The notes: generated by a model from the sequence alone, not told the origin. A stretch of 64,000 nt of DNA from Nonomuraea polychroma (GCF_004011505.1 NZ_SAUN01000001.1:1860001-1924000), one strand, 5' to 3'; counted from the stretch's first letter, positions 8,150 to 17,749 are shown. A program made the numbers and translations.

Positions 8150-8887
8150 TCAGGGTGTGAGGAGACGAGGCTCGATCCTGAACTCCTTGACCCCGCCGTC
8201 CCCGTCGTGCTCCAGCCGGTAGGCGGCGCCGCCCGGCTCGACGGACACCGCCTGGATGAACTCGGTGCCCACGTAATGGAGGCCGACGCCCTCGTCGGCG
8301 GCGTACCCGCCGGGCAGCTCGCCGGCGGCCACCGACTCCTGCAGCAGTGCGCGCCGCTGCGGGTCGGAGTCGTAGTGCACGCCGCAGGAGTAGGGCAGCA
8401 GCGCGAGCCCGTCGGACCACGGCCGCAGCTCGGGGCCGAAGGAGTCGGTGTTGCCGCCCACGTGCCAGCACAGGGCGCCGGCGCTCTGCCCCGTGAGCAC
8501 GACCCCGGCCCGCCACGCCTCCTCGAACGCCTCGTCCAGTCCGTGCAGCCGCCACAACGCCATGAGGTTGGCCACGCTGCCGCCGCTCACGTAGATCATG
8601 TCCTGCTCAAGGATCCACGCCTTGGGATCGGGGACGTTGGGCATCGGGAACACCGTCAGATGGCTCACCTCGACGTCCCAGCCCGCGAACGCGCCGTACA
8701 TCTTCAGCAGCCAGTCCGCCGCGTCCCCCGTGGCGGTGGCGAGCAGGCCGAGCTTCGGGCGGTCCTGGCCGGTCAGGTCGAGCCCATAGCGCAGGAGGCT
8801 GCTCGCCTCCATGAAGCTGTAGCGCGGGCTCGGCCGGAAGGAGCCGCCTCCGATCGCGAGGATGTGCGACTGTCCTGACCGGATCAT
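8150..8887 (-). CDS. Peptidase E-like S51 family serine peptidase
   Basis: A 245-residue protein with the class-I glutamine-amidotransferase-like fold of peptidase family S51. The nucleophile motif is GQSAGA (Ser135), with an upstream YVSGGS motif and a later GVGLHYV strand. E. coli PepE cleaves Asp-X dipeptides and related enzymes act on cyanophycin; the exact substrate here is unknown. No signal peptide is seen, so it is probably cytoplasmic. The ATG at 8887 has a GGAG about 11 bases upstream. It lies between lipB and a TIGR01777 gene on the same strand with short gaps. Confidence 0.88.
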   Translation of the reverse strand: MIRSGQSHILAIGGGSFRPSPRYSFMEASSLLRYGLDLTGQDRPKLGLLATATGDAADWLLKMYGAFAGWDVEVSHLTVFPMPNVPDPKAWILEQDMIYVSGGSVANLMALWRLHGLDEAFEEAWRAGVVLTGQSAGALCWHVGGNTDSFGPELRPWSDGLALLPYSCGVHYDSDPQRRALLQESVAAGELPGGYAADEGVGLHYVGTEFIQAVSVEPGGAAYRLEHDGDGGVKEFRIEPRLLTP

Positions 8888-8926
8888 GTCAAAGGTCTCC
8901 TACCTGAAGGAAAGGGTGAACGGGCC

Positions 8927-9820
8927 CTAGAGTACGGCGCTCAGCGCCTCGTCGAGGCTGGTATGGGCGAAGCTGTAGCCGTTGTCGACCAGTTTGCATG
9001 GCAGCACGCGGTGGCTGGGCAGCAGGCCCGCGCGCGCGAACTCGCCCAGCCCGATGGACAGCGCGAACGACGGGACGGGCAGCGGCATCATGCTCCTGCC
9101 CAGGGCTTTTGCCACCGCACGGGTGAACGCGGCGTTGGTGACGGGCGAGGGTGAGGTGAAATTGACCGGCCCGGACACGTCCCGATTTGTCAGGACATGT
9201 CGTGCGGCCTCGACCCAGTCGTGCAGGGAGATCCACGACCAGTATTGCTTGCCCGACCCCAGCGGCGCTCCCAGCCCCATCTTGAAGATCGGCAGCATCC
9301 GGCCCAGCGCTCCGCCCCGCCGGCTGAGCACCAGCCCGCTGCGTGCCTGCACGGTTCTGATGCCCGCCTCCTCGGCACGCCGCGCCTCGGCCTCCCACTG
9401 CTCGCACAGATCCGCCAGGAACCCCGTGCCCTTGCCCTGGCCCTCGTCGATCTCCCGGTCCCCGGTGTCGCCGTAGAAGTCCACTCCGGAGGCGGACAGG
9501 AGCACCTCGGGCGGCTCGGACAGCCGGCGCAGCGCGTCCACCAGCACCCTGGTGCCCTGCACGCGGCTGCTGACGAGCTCACGCTTGTACGCCGCGCTCC
9601 ACCGCTTGTCGCCGATCGACGCCCCGGCCAGATGCACGACGGCCTCCGCGCCGTCCAGCGCGGCCAGATCGATCGCCTGCTCGGCGGGCTGCCAGTAGGC
9701 CTCGTCCGGGCTCCTGGGCTCCCGGCGCACCAGCCTGACGACGTCACGTCCCTCCGCCCGCAGCGCCGCCACCAGCGCCGTGCCGAGCAACCCCGACGCT
9801 CCGGTCACGATGATCGCCAT
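8927..9820 (-). CDS. TIGR01777 family NAD(P)-binding oxidoreductase
   Basis: A 297-residue extended-SDR/epimerase-like protein. The N-terminal nucleotide-binding motif is VTGASGLLG. The family hallmarks VVHLAGASIGDKRWS (about residues 61-75) and ASGVDFYG are present, as is the C-terminal DUF1731-type region (CKLVDNGYSF). Members include E. coli YfcH and plant SULA (GC1); the substrate is undetermined. It is often near lipoate or 2-oxo-acid dehydrogenase genes in actinomycetes, as here. The ATG at 9820 is unambiguous. Confidence 0.88.
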   Translation of the reverse strand: MAIIVTGASGLLGTALVAALRAEGRDVVRLVRREPRSPDEAYWQPAEQAIDLAALDGAEAVVHLAGASIGDKRWSAAYKRELVSSRVQGTRVLVDALRRLSEPPEVLLSASGVDFYGDTGDREIDEGQGKGTGFLADLCEQWEAEARRAEEAGIRTVQARSGLVLSRRGGALGRMLPIFKMGLGAPLGSGKQYWSWISLHDWVEAARHVLTNRDVSGPVNFTSPSPVTNAAFTRAVAKALGRSMMPLPVPSFALSIGLGEFARAGLLPSHRVLPCKLVDNGYSFAHTSLDEALSAVL

Positions 9821-10060
9821 ACGCTCACACTACGCGGCCCACGCGCGGACGCGCCGCAGGGACCACGTCGCCCGCCTCGGCCCGAACACCTCGCCCGCCG
9901 CCCCGGAGCCGCCCCGCCGGCCACGTCCCCTCATCCGCGGCCCCCGACCGGCAACCCGCCGTACAGCGAATGCCGCGCTCGGGCCGACGGCCGGGCCGCC
10001 TGCGCGCGGTGTGTGCGGCGGTGGGGCCGGTGGCCGCGGGCGCTTGTCAGCAGACGAAAG

Positions 10061-10086
10061 AGGCCGGGCGGAAACCCGCCCGGCCT
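10061..10086 (-). terminator. Rho-independent terminator downstream of sucB
   Basis: AGGCCGGGCGG (10061-10071) pairs perfectly with CCGCCCGGCCT (10076-10086) around a 4-base loop. Read on the minus strand the hairpin is followed by a short T-rich run (CTCTTTCG). It lies 16 bp after the sucB stop. The rest of 9821-10101 holds nothing I can identify. Confidence 0.75.
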
Positions 10087-10101
10087 TCTCCGTCGAACCC
10101 C

Positions 10102-11568
10102 TTACGCGAGCCCGAGCTGGGCCTCGAAGCGGCCTTCCTCGAGCCGGCGCTTCACCGTCGTCAGGAAGCGCGCCGCGTCCGCGCCGTCCACCAGACGGTG
10201 GTCGTAGGTCAGCGCCAGGTAGACCATCGACCGCACCGCGATGACCTCGCCCTCAGGCGTGTCGACCACCACGGGCCGCTTCACGACGGCGCCGGTGCCC
10301 AGCATGCCGACCTGCGGCTGGTTGAGGATCGGCGTGTCGAACAGCGCGCCCCGGCTGCCGGTGTTGGTCAGCGTGAACGTGCCGCCGGTGAGCTCGTCGG
10401 GCGTCACCTGGTTGTTGCGGGTGCGCTCGGCGACGTCGGTGATCTTGCGGGCGAGACCGGCCAGGTTGAGGTCGCCGGCGTTCTTGACGACCGCCGCCAG
10501 CAGGCCGCGCTCGGTGTCCACCGCGATGCCGAGGTTCTCGACGTCGAAGTAAGTGACCTCGTTGGTCTCGTTGTTGATCGTGGCGTTGAGCTTCGGGTGC
10601 TGCTTGAGCGCCTCGACCGCGGCCATCGCGAAGAACGGGGTGAAGGTCAGCTTCACGCCCTCGCGGCGGAAGAAGTCGTCCTTCGCCTTCGCCCGCAGCC
10701 GCGCGATCTTGGTGACGTCCACCTCGACGACCGTCGTGAGCTGCGCGGCGGTCTGCAGCGACTCGACCATGCGCTTGGCGATGGTCTGCCGCAGCCGCGA
10801 CATCTTCTCCGTACGGCCGCGCAGCGTGGTGTCGACCTCCACCGGCTCGGGCGCCGCGGCGGCCGGGGCCTGCGCGGCCGGAGCCGGGGCGGCGGCGGCC
10901 GGAGCGGGCTGAGCGGCGGCGGGCGCCGGAGCGGCCTGGGCCGCGGCGGCCTTGTCGCGCTGGGCCTTGGCCGCCTCGAGCACGTCCTGCTTGCGGATGC
11001 GGCCGCCCACGCCGGTGCCGTTGATCGCGTCGAGATCGACGCCGTGCTCGTTGGCGAGCTTGCGCACGAGCGGCGTGACGTACGGGCTCTCGCCCGAGGG
11101 CAGCGGGGTCGGCTCGGCGACCGGCTGCGCCGGGGGAGCGGCCTGGGGAGCGGGCGCAGGCGCGGGCGCCGGGGCGGGCGGCGGCGTCGGCTGCGCGGGG
11201 GCGGGCTGCGGGATCGAGGAGACCGGCGCAGCGGGCGCCGGGGCGGGCTCCGGCTCGGGCTCGGGCTGCGGGGCGGGCTCCTGAGCGGGGGCCGCAGCCT
11301 CCGGAGCGGGGGCGGCGGCGCCAGGCTGGGCGTTCTCGTCGATGACGGCGAGCTCGGCCCCGACCTCGACCGTCTCATCCTCCGCCACGACGATCTTGGT
11401 GAGCACGCCCGCGGACGGCGACGGGATCTCGGTGTCGACCTTGTCGGTGGACACTTCGAGGAGCGGCTCGTCAGCCTCGACGCGCTCGCCCTCCTTCTTC
11501 AGCCAACGGGTTACGGTGCCCTCGGTCACGCTCTCGCCGAGCTGGGGCATCTGTACGGAGACCGGCAT
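10102..11568 (-). CDS. sucB: 2-oxoglutarate dehydrogenase E2, dihydrolipoamide succinyltransferase
   Basis: A 488-residue E2 acyltransferase. There is one lipoyl domain (residues 1-77) with the modified Lys43 in STDKVDTE. A long Ala/Pro-rich swinging linker (about 85-165) follows. Then come a peripheral-subunit-binding domain (from about 168, [16 protein letters not shown]) and a second Ala/Pro linker. The catalytic domain ends with the active-site motif DHRLVDG (His457). It transfers acyl groups from the thiamine-dependent E1 to CoA. The 38-bp gap to lpdA upstream suggests an E3-E2 operon. Actinobacterial 'SucB' often serves both pyruvate and 2-oxoglutarate complexes, so it could equally be called the shared E2 (DlaT). 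Confidence 0.93.
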   Translation of the reverse strand: MPVSVQMPQLGESVTEGTVTRWLKKEGERVEADEPLLEVSTDKVDTEIPSPSAGVLTKIVVAEDETVEVGAELAVIDENAQPGAAAPAPEAAAPAQEPAPQPEPEPEPAPAPAAPVSSIPQPAPAQPTPPPAPAPAPAPAPQAAPPAQPVAEPTPLPSGESPYVTPLVRKLANEHGVDLDAINGTGVGGRIRKQDVLEAAKAQRDKAAAAQAAPAPAAAQPAPAAAAPAPAAQAPAAAAPEPVEVDTTLRGRTEKMSRLRQTIAKRMVESLQTAAQLTTVVEVDVTKIARLRAKAKDDFFRREGVKLTFTPFFAMAAVEALKQHPKLNATINNETNEVTYFDVENLGIAVDTERGLLAAVVKNAGDLNLAGLARKITDVAERTRNNQVTPDELTGGTFTLTNTGSRGALFDTPILNQPQVGMLGTGAVVKRPVVVDTPEGEVIAVRSMVYLALTYDHRLVDGADAARFLTTVKRRLEEGRFEAQLGLA

Positions 11569-11606
11569 CGTTATTCTTCTCTCGCGTTCTGATCTCGAGG
11601 GCTGGA

Positions 11607-12971
11607 CTAGTTGTGTACGTGCAACGGCTTGCCGGCCAGGGCCAGCATCGCCTCACCCATGGCCTCGGACTGGGTCGGGTGTGCGTGGATGAGCTGGGCG
11701 ACCTCTGCGGGCAGCGCCTCCCAGTTGTAGATCAGCTGGCCCTCGGTGACGAGCTCGCCGATGCGGCGGCCCACCATGTGGACACCGACGACGGGCCCGT
11801 CCTTCTGGGCGATGACCTTCACCGCGCCCGAGGTGCCGAGGATCTGGCTCTTGGGGTTTCCGGCGAGGTCGTAGACCTGCTCGACGATCTCGATGCCGCG
11901 CTCGGCCGCCTGCTTCGAGGTGATCCCCACCGAGGCGACCTCGGGGTCGGAGTAGGTGATGCGTGGCACGCCCGCGTAGTCGATGGGCGGCGGGTTGAGT
12001 CCGGCGATGTGCTCGGCCACCATGATCCCCTCGGCGAAGCCGGCGTGGGCCAGCTGCAGGGTCGGGATCAGGTCGCCGATGGCGTAGACGCCCGGCACGG
12101 AGGTGCGGCAGTGCTCGTCGACCACGACGGCGCCGCGCTCGATGGCGATGCCCTGCTCCTCGAAGCCCATGCCCGAGGAGACCGCGCCGCGGCCGACGGC
12201 GACCAGCAGCAGCTCGGCGTCGAGGGTCTTGCCGCTGGCGAGCGTGACGACGACGCCCGTCTCGGTGGTCTTGGCGCTGTCGAAGAAGACGCCCAGCTCG
12301 TATTTGATGCCGCGGCGGCGGAAGGCCCGCTCCAGCAGCTTGGAGCTGGACTCCTCCTCGGTCGGAAGCAAGTGCGGCAGCGCCTCGACGATCGTGACCT
12401 CGGCGCCGAACGAGCGGTAGACGCTGGCCAGCTCGACGCCGATCACGCCGCCGCCCAGCACGATCACCGAGGTGGGCACGCGGTCCATCTTCAGCGTGTG
12501 CTCGCTGGTGATGACGCGCTCGCCGTCGATCTCCAGGCCGGGCAGCGACTTGGGCGCCGAGCCGGTGGCCAGCACGATGTTGCGGCCCTCGTAGACGTCC
12601 TGGCCCACCTGGATCCTGTTGGCGCCGACCAGCCGGCCCTCGCCTTCGACGATCGTCACGCCGGCGGACTTCAGCAGGCCCTGCACGCCCTTCCAGGCCC
12701 GCGTGACGATCTTGTCCTTGAACGCGTGCACGCCCTGCACGTCGATGCCGTCGAAGCGGGCCTTGACGCCGTACGCCTCGCTCTCGCGGGTCTCGTCCGC
12801 GACCTCGGCCGAGTGCAGCAGAGCCTTCGTGGGGATGCATCCCCTGTGGAGGCAGGTGCCGCCGATCTTGTCCTTTTCGATCAGAGCGACCGACTTGCCC
12901 AGCTCAGCCGCCCGAAGCGCGCAGGCGTAACCGCCGCTGCCGCCCCCTAGGACGACGATGTCATAGGCCAC
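11607..12971 (-). CDS. lpdA: Dihydrolipoyl dehydrogenase (E3)
   Basis: A 454-residue flavoprotein disulfide reductase that reoxidises dihydrolipoamide with NAD+. The FAD-binding GGGSGGYA lies at the N-terminus. The redox disulfide is in GGTCLHRGC (Cys40, Cys45). An NAD-binding [10 protein letters not shown] lies mid-protein, and the C-terminal interface supplies the catalytic His-Glu pair in [13 protein letters not shown]. The GTG start at 12971 has an AAGGAG Shine-Dalgarno at good spacing. It is followed closely by sucB and probably co-transcribed with it. A short AT-richer stretch at 13005-13022 could hold its promoter. Confidence 0.97.
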   Translation of the reverse strand: MAYDIVVLGGGSGGYACALRAAELGKSVALIEKDKIGGTCLHRGCIPTKALLHSAEVADETRESEAYGVKARFDGIDVQGVHAFKDKIVTRAWKGVQGLLKSAGVTIVEGEGRLVGANRIQVGQDVYEGRNIVLATGSAPKSLPGLEIDGERVITSEHTLKMDRVPTSVIVLGGGVIGVELASVYRSFGAEVTIVEALPHLLPTEEESSSKLLERAFRRRGIKYELGVFFDSAKTTETGVVVTLASGKTLDAELLLVAVGRGAVSSGMGFEEQGIAIERGAVVVDEHCRTSVPGVYAIGDLIPTLQLAHAGFAEGIMVAEHIAGLNPPPIDYAGVPRITYSDPEVASVGITSKQAAERGIEIVEQVYDLAGNPKSQILGTSGAVKVIAQKDGPVVGVHMVGRRIGELVTEGQLIYNWEALPAEVAQLIHAHPTQSEAMGEAMLALAGKPLHVHN

Positions 12972-13022
12972 AGGAAGGCTCCTTGTCGGGGTGTTCGTGA
13001 TGCCGCCATCTTTTCATTTGTT

Positions 13023-14492
13023 TCAGATGCTCGCGTGCCGCTCGGCCAGTCCGATGAGGGTACGGGTGACGGCTCCGGTCCCGCCCTTCGGGGTGTAGCC
13101 GTACGGCTCGCCCTTGTTGAAGGCGGGCCCGGCCATGTCGATGTGGGCCCAGCGCACCCCCTCGGGCACGAACTCCTTCAGGAAGATGCCCGCGGCCAGC
13201 ATGCCGCCCCACCGCTCGGGATGGAGGTTGGCGATGTCGGCGATCGGCGAGTCCAAACCCTTGCGCAGCTCCTCCGGCAGCGGCATGCCCCAGGCGCCCT
13301 CGCCGGCCGCGCCCGCGGCCTCGACGACCAGCTCCCTGAGCGCGTCGTCGTTGGCCATGACGCCGGAGATGCGCCAGCCCAGCGAGACGATCTGCGCGCC
13401 GGTCAGCGTGGCCACGTCGACGATCACGTCGGGGTTGTCCTCGGCGGCCCGGGCGATGCCGTCCATGAGCACCAGCCGGCCCTCGGCGTCGGTGTCGAGC
13501 ACCTCGACCGTCTTGCCGCTGTAGCTGTGGATGACGTCGGAGGGGCGCTGCGCGGTGCCGCTCGGCAGGTTTTCCGCCAGGCACAGGTAGCCGACGGCGT
13601 TGACCGGCAGGCCCAGCCTGGCGATGCCGATCAGGGCGCCGAGCACCGCGCCCGCGCCGCCCATGTCCGACTTCATCCAGTCCATCGCGTTGGACGGCTT
13701 GAGCGACAGGCCGCCCGAGTCGAACGTGATGCCCTTGCCGACGAAGGCGAGGGTCTTGCCGGCCTCCGGGTGGCTGTAGGAGAGGCGGACCAGGCGCGGC
13801 GGGTTGGCCGAGCCCTGGCCGACGCCGATGAGTCCGCCGTAGCCCCCGTCCTTGAGCTCCTTCTCGTCGAGCACCTCGACGCTCAGCCCGACCTTGTCGC
13901 CCGCCTCCTCGGCGATCTCGGCGAACTTGGCCGGCCACAGGTCCGAAGGCGGCGTGTTGACCAGGTCGCGGACCAGCGCGACGGACTCGGCCAGCACGCC
14001 CGCGCGCTCGGCGAGGGCCTCGGGCTGCCCGGAGAGCACGGTCAGCTCGGCCACCGGCGGCTTCTGCTCGCCGTTCGTGCGGTAACGCGAGAAGGAGTAG
14101 GCGCCGAGCAGGCCGCCGAGCGCGACCGCCTCGGCCTCCTCGGGGGAGCCGGCGGGCAGGGCGAGCGCGGCGCGCGACGTGCCGGCGAGCGACCGTACGG
14201 CGGCGCCGGCCGCGCGGCGCAGCCCCTCGGCGTCGTAGGAGTCGCCGAGGCCGACCGCGACCAGCAGCGGGGCGGCGATGGCGCCGAACGTGGGCAGCTT
14301 GGCCAGCTCCCCGGCCTTCCCGGAGAAGGCCACCGCGCCGAGCGACGCGGCCAGCTTGCCGCCGAAGGCCGCGTCCAAGGACTCGGCGCCCGGGGCAGGT
14401 CTGAGACCTTCCTCGCTCTTCGTGAATCCGACGATCAAGGCGTCGGTGTCCAGGGAGACGGGATCTGCTGAGTTCAGCCGCACAGTGGTCAC
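13023..14492 (-). CDS. pepA: Leucyl aminopeptidase (M17)
   Basis: A 489-residue M17 cytosolic aminopeptidase. The metal-binding block VGKGITFDSGGLSLKP and the signature TDAEGRL are present; the residue before TDAEGRL is Asp, where the textbook signature has Asn. The protein ends with KGGTGAVTRTL, typical of the family. Its usual role is peptide turnover, with two divalent metals per subunit. I favour the GTG at 14492 (VTTVRLNSADP), which matches usual family N-termini. An in-frame GTG at 14528 with an AGGAT about 12 bases upstream would add 12 residues and bring the start close to the divergent GntR operator. Confidence 0.92.
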   Translation of the reverse strand: MTTVRLNSADPVSLDTDALIVGFTKSEEGLRPAPGAESLDAAFGGKLAASLGAVAFSGKAGELAKLPTFGAIAAPLLVAVGLGDSYDAEGLRRAAGAAVRSLAGTSRAALALPAGSPEEAEAVALGGLLGAYSFSRYRTNGEQKPPVAELTVLSGQPEALAERAGVLAESVALVRDLVNTPPSDLWPAKFAEIAEEAGDKVGLSVEVLDEKELKDGGYGGLIGVGQGSANPPRLVRLSYSHPEAGKTLAFVGKGITFDSGGLSLKPSNAMDWMKSDMGGAGAVLGALIGIARLGLPVNAVGYLCLAENLPSGTAQRPSDVIHSYSGKTVEVLDTDAEGRLVLMDGIARAAEDNPDVIVDVATLTGAQIVSLGWRISGVMANDDALRELVVEAAGAAGEGAWGMPLPEELRKGLDSPIADIANLHPERWGGMLAAGIFLKEFVPEGVRWAHIDMAGPAFNKGEPYGYTPKGGTGAVTRTLIGLAERHASI

Positions 14493-14572
14493 GTAAACCG
14501 ATGCTATCCAGGGTTTCTGCGTACTCACAAACAGGGGTTCATCCTACAAATACTCGGTCGCGATTTCTGAGA

Positions 14573-14599
14573 CATGGTGCTAGTGTCATTAGCACCATG
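14573..14599. promoter_or_regulatory. Perfect 10-bp inverted repeat operator over the GntR start codon
   Basis: CATGGTGCTA (14573-14582) and TAGCACCATG (14590-14599) form a perfect palindrome around a 7-base spacer, and the last three bases are the GntR start codon. A TAGTGT match to the actinobacterial -10 (TAnnnT) lies inside it (14581-14586), and no Shine-Dalgarno is present. This looks like an autoregulatory operator on a leaderless promoter. Confidence 0.7.
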
Positions 14600-14944
14600 C
14601 TGCTGACGCTCGATCTCAACGACGTGCGCCCCCTGCACGAGCAGGTGGCCGGCGCGATCCGGCGCGCGATAGGGGATGGCTCCTATGCGCCGGGTGACCG
14701 CCTGCCGCCCGCCCGCGACCTGGCCCAGGCGCTCGGCATCAACCCCAACACCGTGCTGCGGGCGCTGCGCGACCTGCGGGACGAAGGGCTCCTGGAGTTC
14801 CGGCGCGGGCGCGGCGTCAGCGTCGCCGGCCACGCCGACGGCCGCGCCCTGCTCGTGCAGCAGGCGCGCGAGCTGCTGGAAGAGGCCAGGAGACACGGAT
14901 ACGGCCGCGACGACCTCATCGCCATCTTGGAGGAGCTTCCATGA
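14597..14944 (+). CDS. GntR/YtrA-type transcriptional regulator
   Basis: A 115-residue regulator with the GntR winged helix at residues 10-75 (PLHEQVAGAIRRAIGDG, then ALGINPNTVLRALRDL). A short dimerisation tail of about 40 residues follows, the arrangement of the YtrA subfamily that controls membrane-protein and ABC operons. The ATG at 14597 is embedded in a perfect inverted repeat and lacks a ribosome-binding site, which suggests leaderless translation and autorepression. Its stop overlaps the next start as ATGA, so the three genes to 16808 form one operon. Confidence 0.88.
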   Translation: MLLTLDLNDVRPLHEQVAGAIRRAIGDGSYAPGDRLPPARDLAQALGINPNTVLRALRDLRDEGLLEFRRGRGVSVAGHADGRALLVQQARELLEEARRHGYGRDDLIAILEELP

Positions 14945-15897
14945 ACGCCCGAGTAGCCGCCCTCGCGTGGGGCCTGCTCGTCCTCGTCGCCCAGGCGCTG
15001 CTGCCCCTGACCGTGCGGGACCGGTTGCCCGATCCGCTGGCCACGCACTGGGGGCCGGGACCCGACGGCTCGATGTCGTTCACCGCGTACGTGGCGATGG
15101 TGGTGCTGGTCTGGGCGGTGCCGTGGCTCGGCGTGCTCGCGGCGCAGCGGGCCCTGGCTCACCGGCCGGGCCGGATGCTCTGGTGGGGCGTGCTGTTCGG
15201 CATGGGGGTGCTCGCGCTCGGCATGAACGCCACCACTTTGCTGGCCAACCTGGACGCGCCCGACTGGGGAGCGGCGCGGCTGCCCGGCTGGGCCGTCCTC
15301 GCGGTCATCAGCGCTTCGGGAGCCGCCGCCGTCGCGGCGGGTTACCTGCGCAGGGGAGCGCCCGACGAGCCGGTGCCCGTCGCCGTGCGTCCGCCGCTCC
15401 TGCGGCTCAGGGCCGGCCAGCGGACCGTCTGGGTCAGCCGCGTCGGCAACCCGTGGCTGACCCTGATCACTGCCGTGGGGGCGGCTGCCCTCGCCGTGCT
15501 GGCCGCGCTCTGGCTCATGGGTGTCGTGCCGGGCGGGTCGGCAATGCCGATCGTGGTCGGGCTCGCCATCGTGCTGGTGACCGGGGTTCTGACCTCGTCG
15601 GTCTCCGTACGGGCCGGGGACGACCGGGTCGTCGTGCAGTTCGGGCTGCTGGGCCGGCCGGTGCTCAGAATCCCGCTCTCCAAGATCGCATCGGCCTGGG
15701 CGGAGGAGCGCCAACCGGGCCAAGTCGGCGGATGGGGCATCCGCGGCCTGCCCGGAAGTGCCACCATCATGCTGCGCGGCGGCGAATGCCTGGTGCTCGG
15801 CTACCGGACGGGAGGGCGACTGGCGATCAGCATCGACGACGCCGCGCGCGGCGCCTCCCTCATCAACGCCCTCATCGCGGAACGGGTGGACTCATGA
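14941..15897 (+). CDS. DUF1648-containing polytopic membrane protein
   Basis: A 318-residue integral membrane protein. The N-terminus has the DUF1648 pattern: a first transmembrane segment followed by LPDPLATHWGPGPDGS. About six hydrophobic segments follow, then a soluble C-terminal domain (from about residue 220) that looks like a bacterial PH-like strand-rich module. SdpI-type DUF1648 proteins confer toxin immunity or sense cell-envelope state; no function is proven here. It overlaps the GntR gene by ATGA upstream and the CPBP gene by ATGA downstream. Confidence 0.75.
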   Translation: MNARVAALAWGLLVLVAQALLPLTVRDRLPDPLATHWGPGPDGSMSFTAYVAMVVLVWAVPWLGVLAAQRALAHRPGRMLWWGVLFGMGVLALGMNATTLLANLDAPDWGAARLPGWAVLAVISASGAAAVAAGYLRRGAPDEPVPVAVRPPLLRLRAGQRTVWVSRVGNPWLTLITAVGAAALAVLAALWLMGVVPGGSAMPIVVGLAIVLVTGVLTSSVSVRAGDDRVVVQFGLLGRPVLRIPLSKIASAWAEERQPGQVGGWGIRGLPGSATIMLRGGECLVLGYRTGGRLAISIDDAARGASLINALIAERVDS

Positions 15898-16808
15898 AAA
15901 GACCCCTGCTCATCTTCATCGTCCTGGCCTTCGGGCTGTCCTGGGCGGCGGTGCTGCCCGTCTGGCTCGACGGCCGCGGGCTCGGCTCGCCGCTGCTGCT
16001 CGGGCTGGCCACGCTGATGATGTTCACCCCCACCGCGGGAGTGCTCGGGGTGTGGGCGGTCACGCGCACGCCGTTCAAGGAGTGGGCCAGGCAGACCGGC
16101 CTGACGCTCGGCGAGCGGAAGGGACGCACGGTCGCGCTCGTTCTCGCCACGTGGTTCGGCGTCCCGCTGCTGATCTTCCTCGCGATCGGGCTCAGCGCCG
16201 CGGTCGGTCTGATGTCGCTGGACCTCGGCGGGCTCAGCGGGCTCCGGGCCGCGCTGGAGGCGCGGGGCGCGCCGGTGCCCGCCGACCTCGGCTCGGTCGT
16301 CGCGATCCAGATCGCGCTGGGCGTGCTCGCCGGTCCCGCGCTGAACGCCATCCCGGCGCTGGGGGAGGAGTGGGGCTGGCGCGGCTGGCTGCTGCCTCGC
16401 CTCGTCTCCGGGAACGGCGTCCTCGCCGGGCTGCTGTTCTCCGGCGCCGTGTGGGGCGTCTGGCACGCGCCCCTCACGCTGCTCGGCTACAACTACCCGC
16501 GGCTCGGGTCGTGGGCCGCGCTGTTCTTCATCGGGTTCTGCGTGCTCGCGGGGGTGCTGTTCGGGTGGTTGCGGCTGCGGACGGGGAGCGTGTGGCCCGC
16601 CGTCGTGGGGCACGGCTCGCTGAACGCGGTGGCTCCGGCCGTCCTGGTCCTCGGCGACGCCGCCGCCCCGCCGAACGAGGTCCTGGTCGGACTGACGGGG
16701 CTCGTAGGGTGGGTGCTGCTCGCGGTGGTCTGCGTGGCTCTGCTCCGCTTCTTCCCGGTACGCCCGCCGCAACCGGCTGCCGAGCCCGAGCCCGAACCCG
16801 CCGCATAG
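15894..16808 (+). CDS. CPBP family intramembrane glutamic endopeptidase
   Basis: A 304-residue polytopic protein of the CPBP (CAAX protease/bacteriocin-processing, 'Abi') family. The catalytic motifs are intact: EEWGWRG (EExxxR), then FSGAVWGVWHAP with the metal-site histidine, then a third motif VVGHGSLN. Such enzymes cleave within membranes and have been linked to bacteriocin self-immunity and processing. Encoded with a DUF1648 protein under a GntR/YtrA repressor, it could form an envelope-stress or bacteriocin-immunity operon (inference). The C-terminal tail is Pro/Glu-rich. Confidence 0.85.
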   Translation: MKRPLLIFIVLAFGLSWAAVLPVWLDGRGLGSPLLLGLATLMMFTPTAGVLGVWAVTRTPFKEWARQTGLTLGERKGRTVALVLATWFGVPLLIFLAIGLSAAVGLMSLDLGGLSGLRAALEARGAPVPADLGSVVAIQIALGVLAGPALNAIPALGEEWGWRGWLLPRLVSGNGVLAGLLFSGAVWGVWHAPLTLLGYNYPRLGSWAALFFIGFCVLAGVLFGWLRLRTGSVWPAVVGHGSLNAVAPAVLVLGDAAAPPNEVLVGLTGLVGWVLLAVVCVALLRFFPVRPPQPAAEPEPEPAA

Positions 16809-16827
16809 CCGGCCCCGAGCCTGCCGC

Positions 16828-17646
16828 TCAGCCGAGCAGCGCGCAGGCCACCAGCGTGGCGGCCGTGGCCGTCTCCACCAGCGCGCCGAGGACGTCGCCG
16901 GTGATGCCGCCGAGTCGCCGCCTGGCGCGCCGGAGCAGCAGCAGGGCGGCCGCCAGCCCGGTGAGCAGGCCGAGCGGCAGCGCCAGGAAGGCGGGCAGCC
17001 ACGCGGTCGCCTCCCGGGCCCAGGACGCGGGCCCGCCGTCCCAGACGTGGCGGTCGATGGACAGGCCGAAGGCGGCGGAGGCGAGCAGGGCGGCCAGGGT
17101 GGCGAGCCACGGCGCGGAAGGGCGTACCGTGCCGGCGACCGTCGCCCCCAGCCCCTCCGGGCGGGCGGCGGGGACGCTCGCCCGGCAGGCCCACGTCAGC
17201 GCCAGCCGACCGGCCACGCACGCCGTCACCAGGGCCGCGAACCCGGCCTCCGCCAGTGCCGCCACCTGGACGAGCAGCGTGAACACCAGAGCCATCACAC
17301 CGAACGGCCCGATGTCCGACTTTTTCATGATGTCGAGCGCCTGATCGGCAGGCTTGCCGCTGCCCAGCCCGTCCGCCAGATCGGCCAGCCCGTCCAGGTG
17401 CAGGCCCCGGGTCAGCACGGCCAGCAGCCCGACCGCGAGCGCCGCGCCCAGCAACGCGGGCGCGGGCAGACCCAGAGGCAACGCGGCGACCAAGCCGAGC
17501 ACCAGCCCGACGGCCGGCGCCAGTGTCATCGCCTGCCCCGCGACCCGCCGGTCCACGTGCTCGACGCGTACGGGGAAGACGCTGAGCGTCCCGATCGCGA
17601 ACCGCAGCCCGTGCCAGAGGCCCCAACTAACAAGAAACCTGCTCAT
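16828..17646 (-). CDS. cobS: Adenosylcobinamide-GDP ribazoletransferase (cobalamin synthase)
   Basis: A 272-residue membrane enzyme that joins GDP-activated cobinamide to alpha-ribazole in the last steps of B12 assembly. The metal/diphosphate motif GLHLDGLADLADG is intact, the segment KKSDIGPFGV matches the family, and GDVLGALVE lies near the C-terminus. Several hydrophobic helices are present. I chose the ATG at 17646 (MSRFLVSWGLWHG); an upstream in-frame start would add a charged extension that homologues lack. cobU lies 1 kb away, but an ABC ATPase gene on the other strand separates the two, so they are not one transcript. No B12 riboswitch was seen upstream. Confidence 0.92.
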   Translation of the reverse strand: MSRFLVSWGLWHGLRFAIGTLSVFPVRVEHVDRRVAGQAMTLAPAVGLVLGLVAALPLGLPAPALLGAALAVGLLAVLTRGLHLDGLADLADGLGSGKPADQALDIMKKSDIGPFGVMALVFTLLVQVAALAEAGFAALVTACVAGRLALTWACRASVPAARPEGLGATVAGTVRPSAPWLATLAALLASAAFGLSIDRHVWDGGPASWAREATAWLPAFLALPLGLLTGLAAALLLLRRARRRLGGITGDVLGALVETATAATLVACALLG

Positions 17647-17749
17647 AAGAACGCCGCCCCACTCTTGTGCCTGGTCCAGACCGTAGCGGCGATGGGCACG
17701 CAGATTTCTCATTAGTATCCGACGATCGCAGGGCCACTAGTGTGGCGGG

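Noticed and set aside
7407..8555. Longer lipB reading frame starting inside the peptidase E gene
   Set aside because: The extra N-terminus is out-of-frame peptidase E DNA; LipB family length and motifs start at 8111.
11100..11330. Dense Ala/Pro repeat as a possible DNA minisatellite
   Set aside because: It encodes the flexible linker of the E2 protein, which is normal for this family.
14676..16808. 710-codon frame ending in the CPBP protease
   Set aside because: The first ~400 codons run out of frame through the GntR and DUF1648 genes. The ATG at 15894 with its ATGA overlap is the real start.
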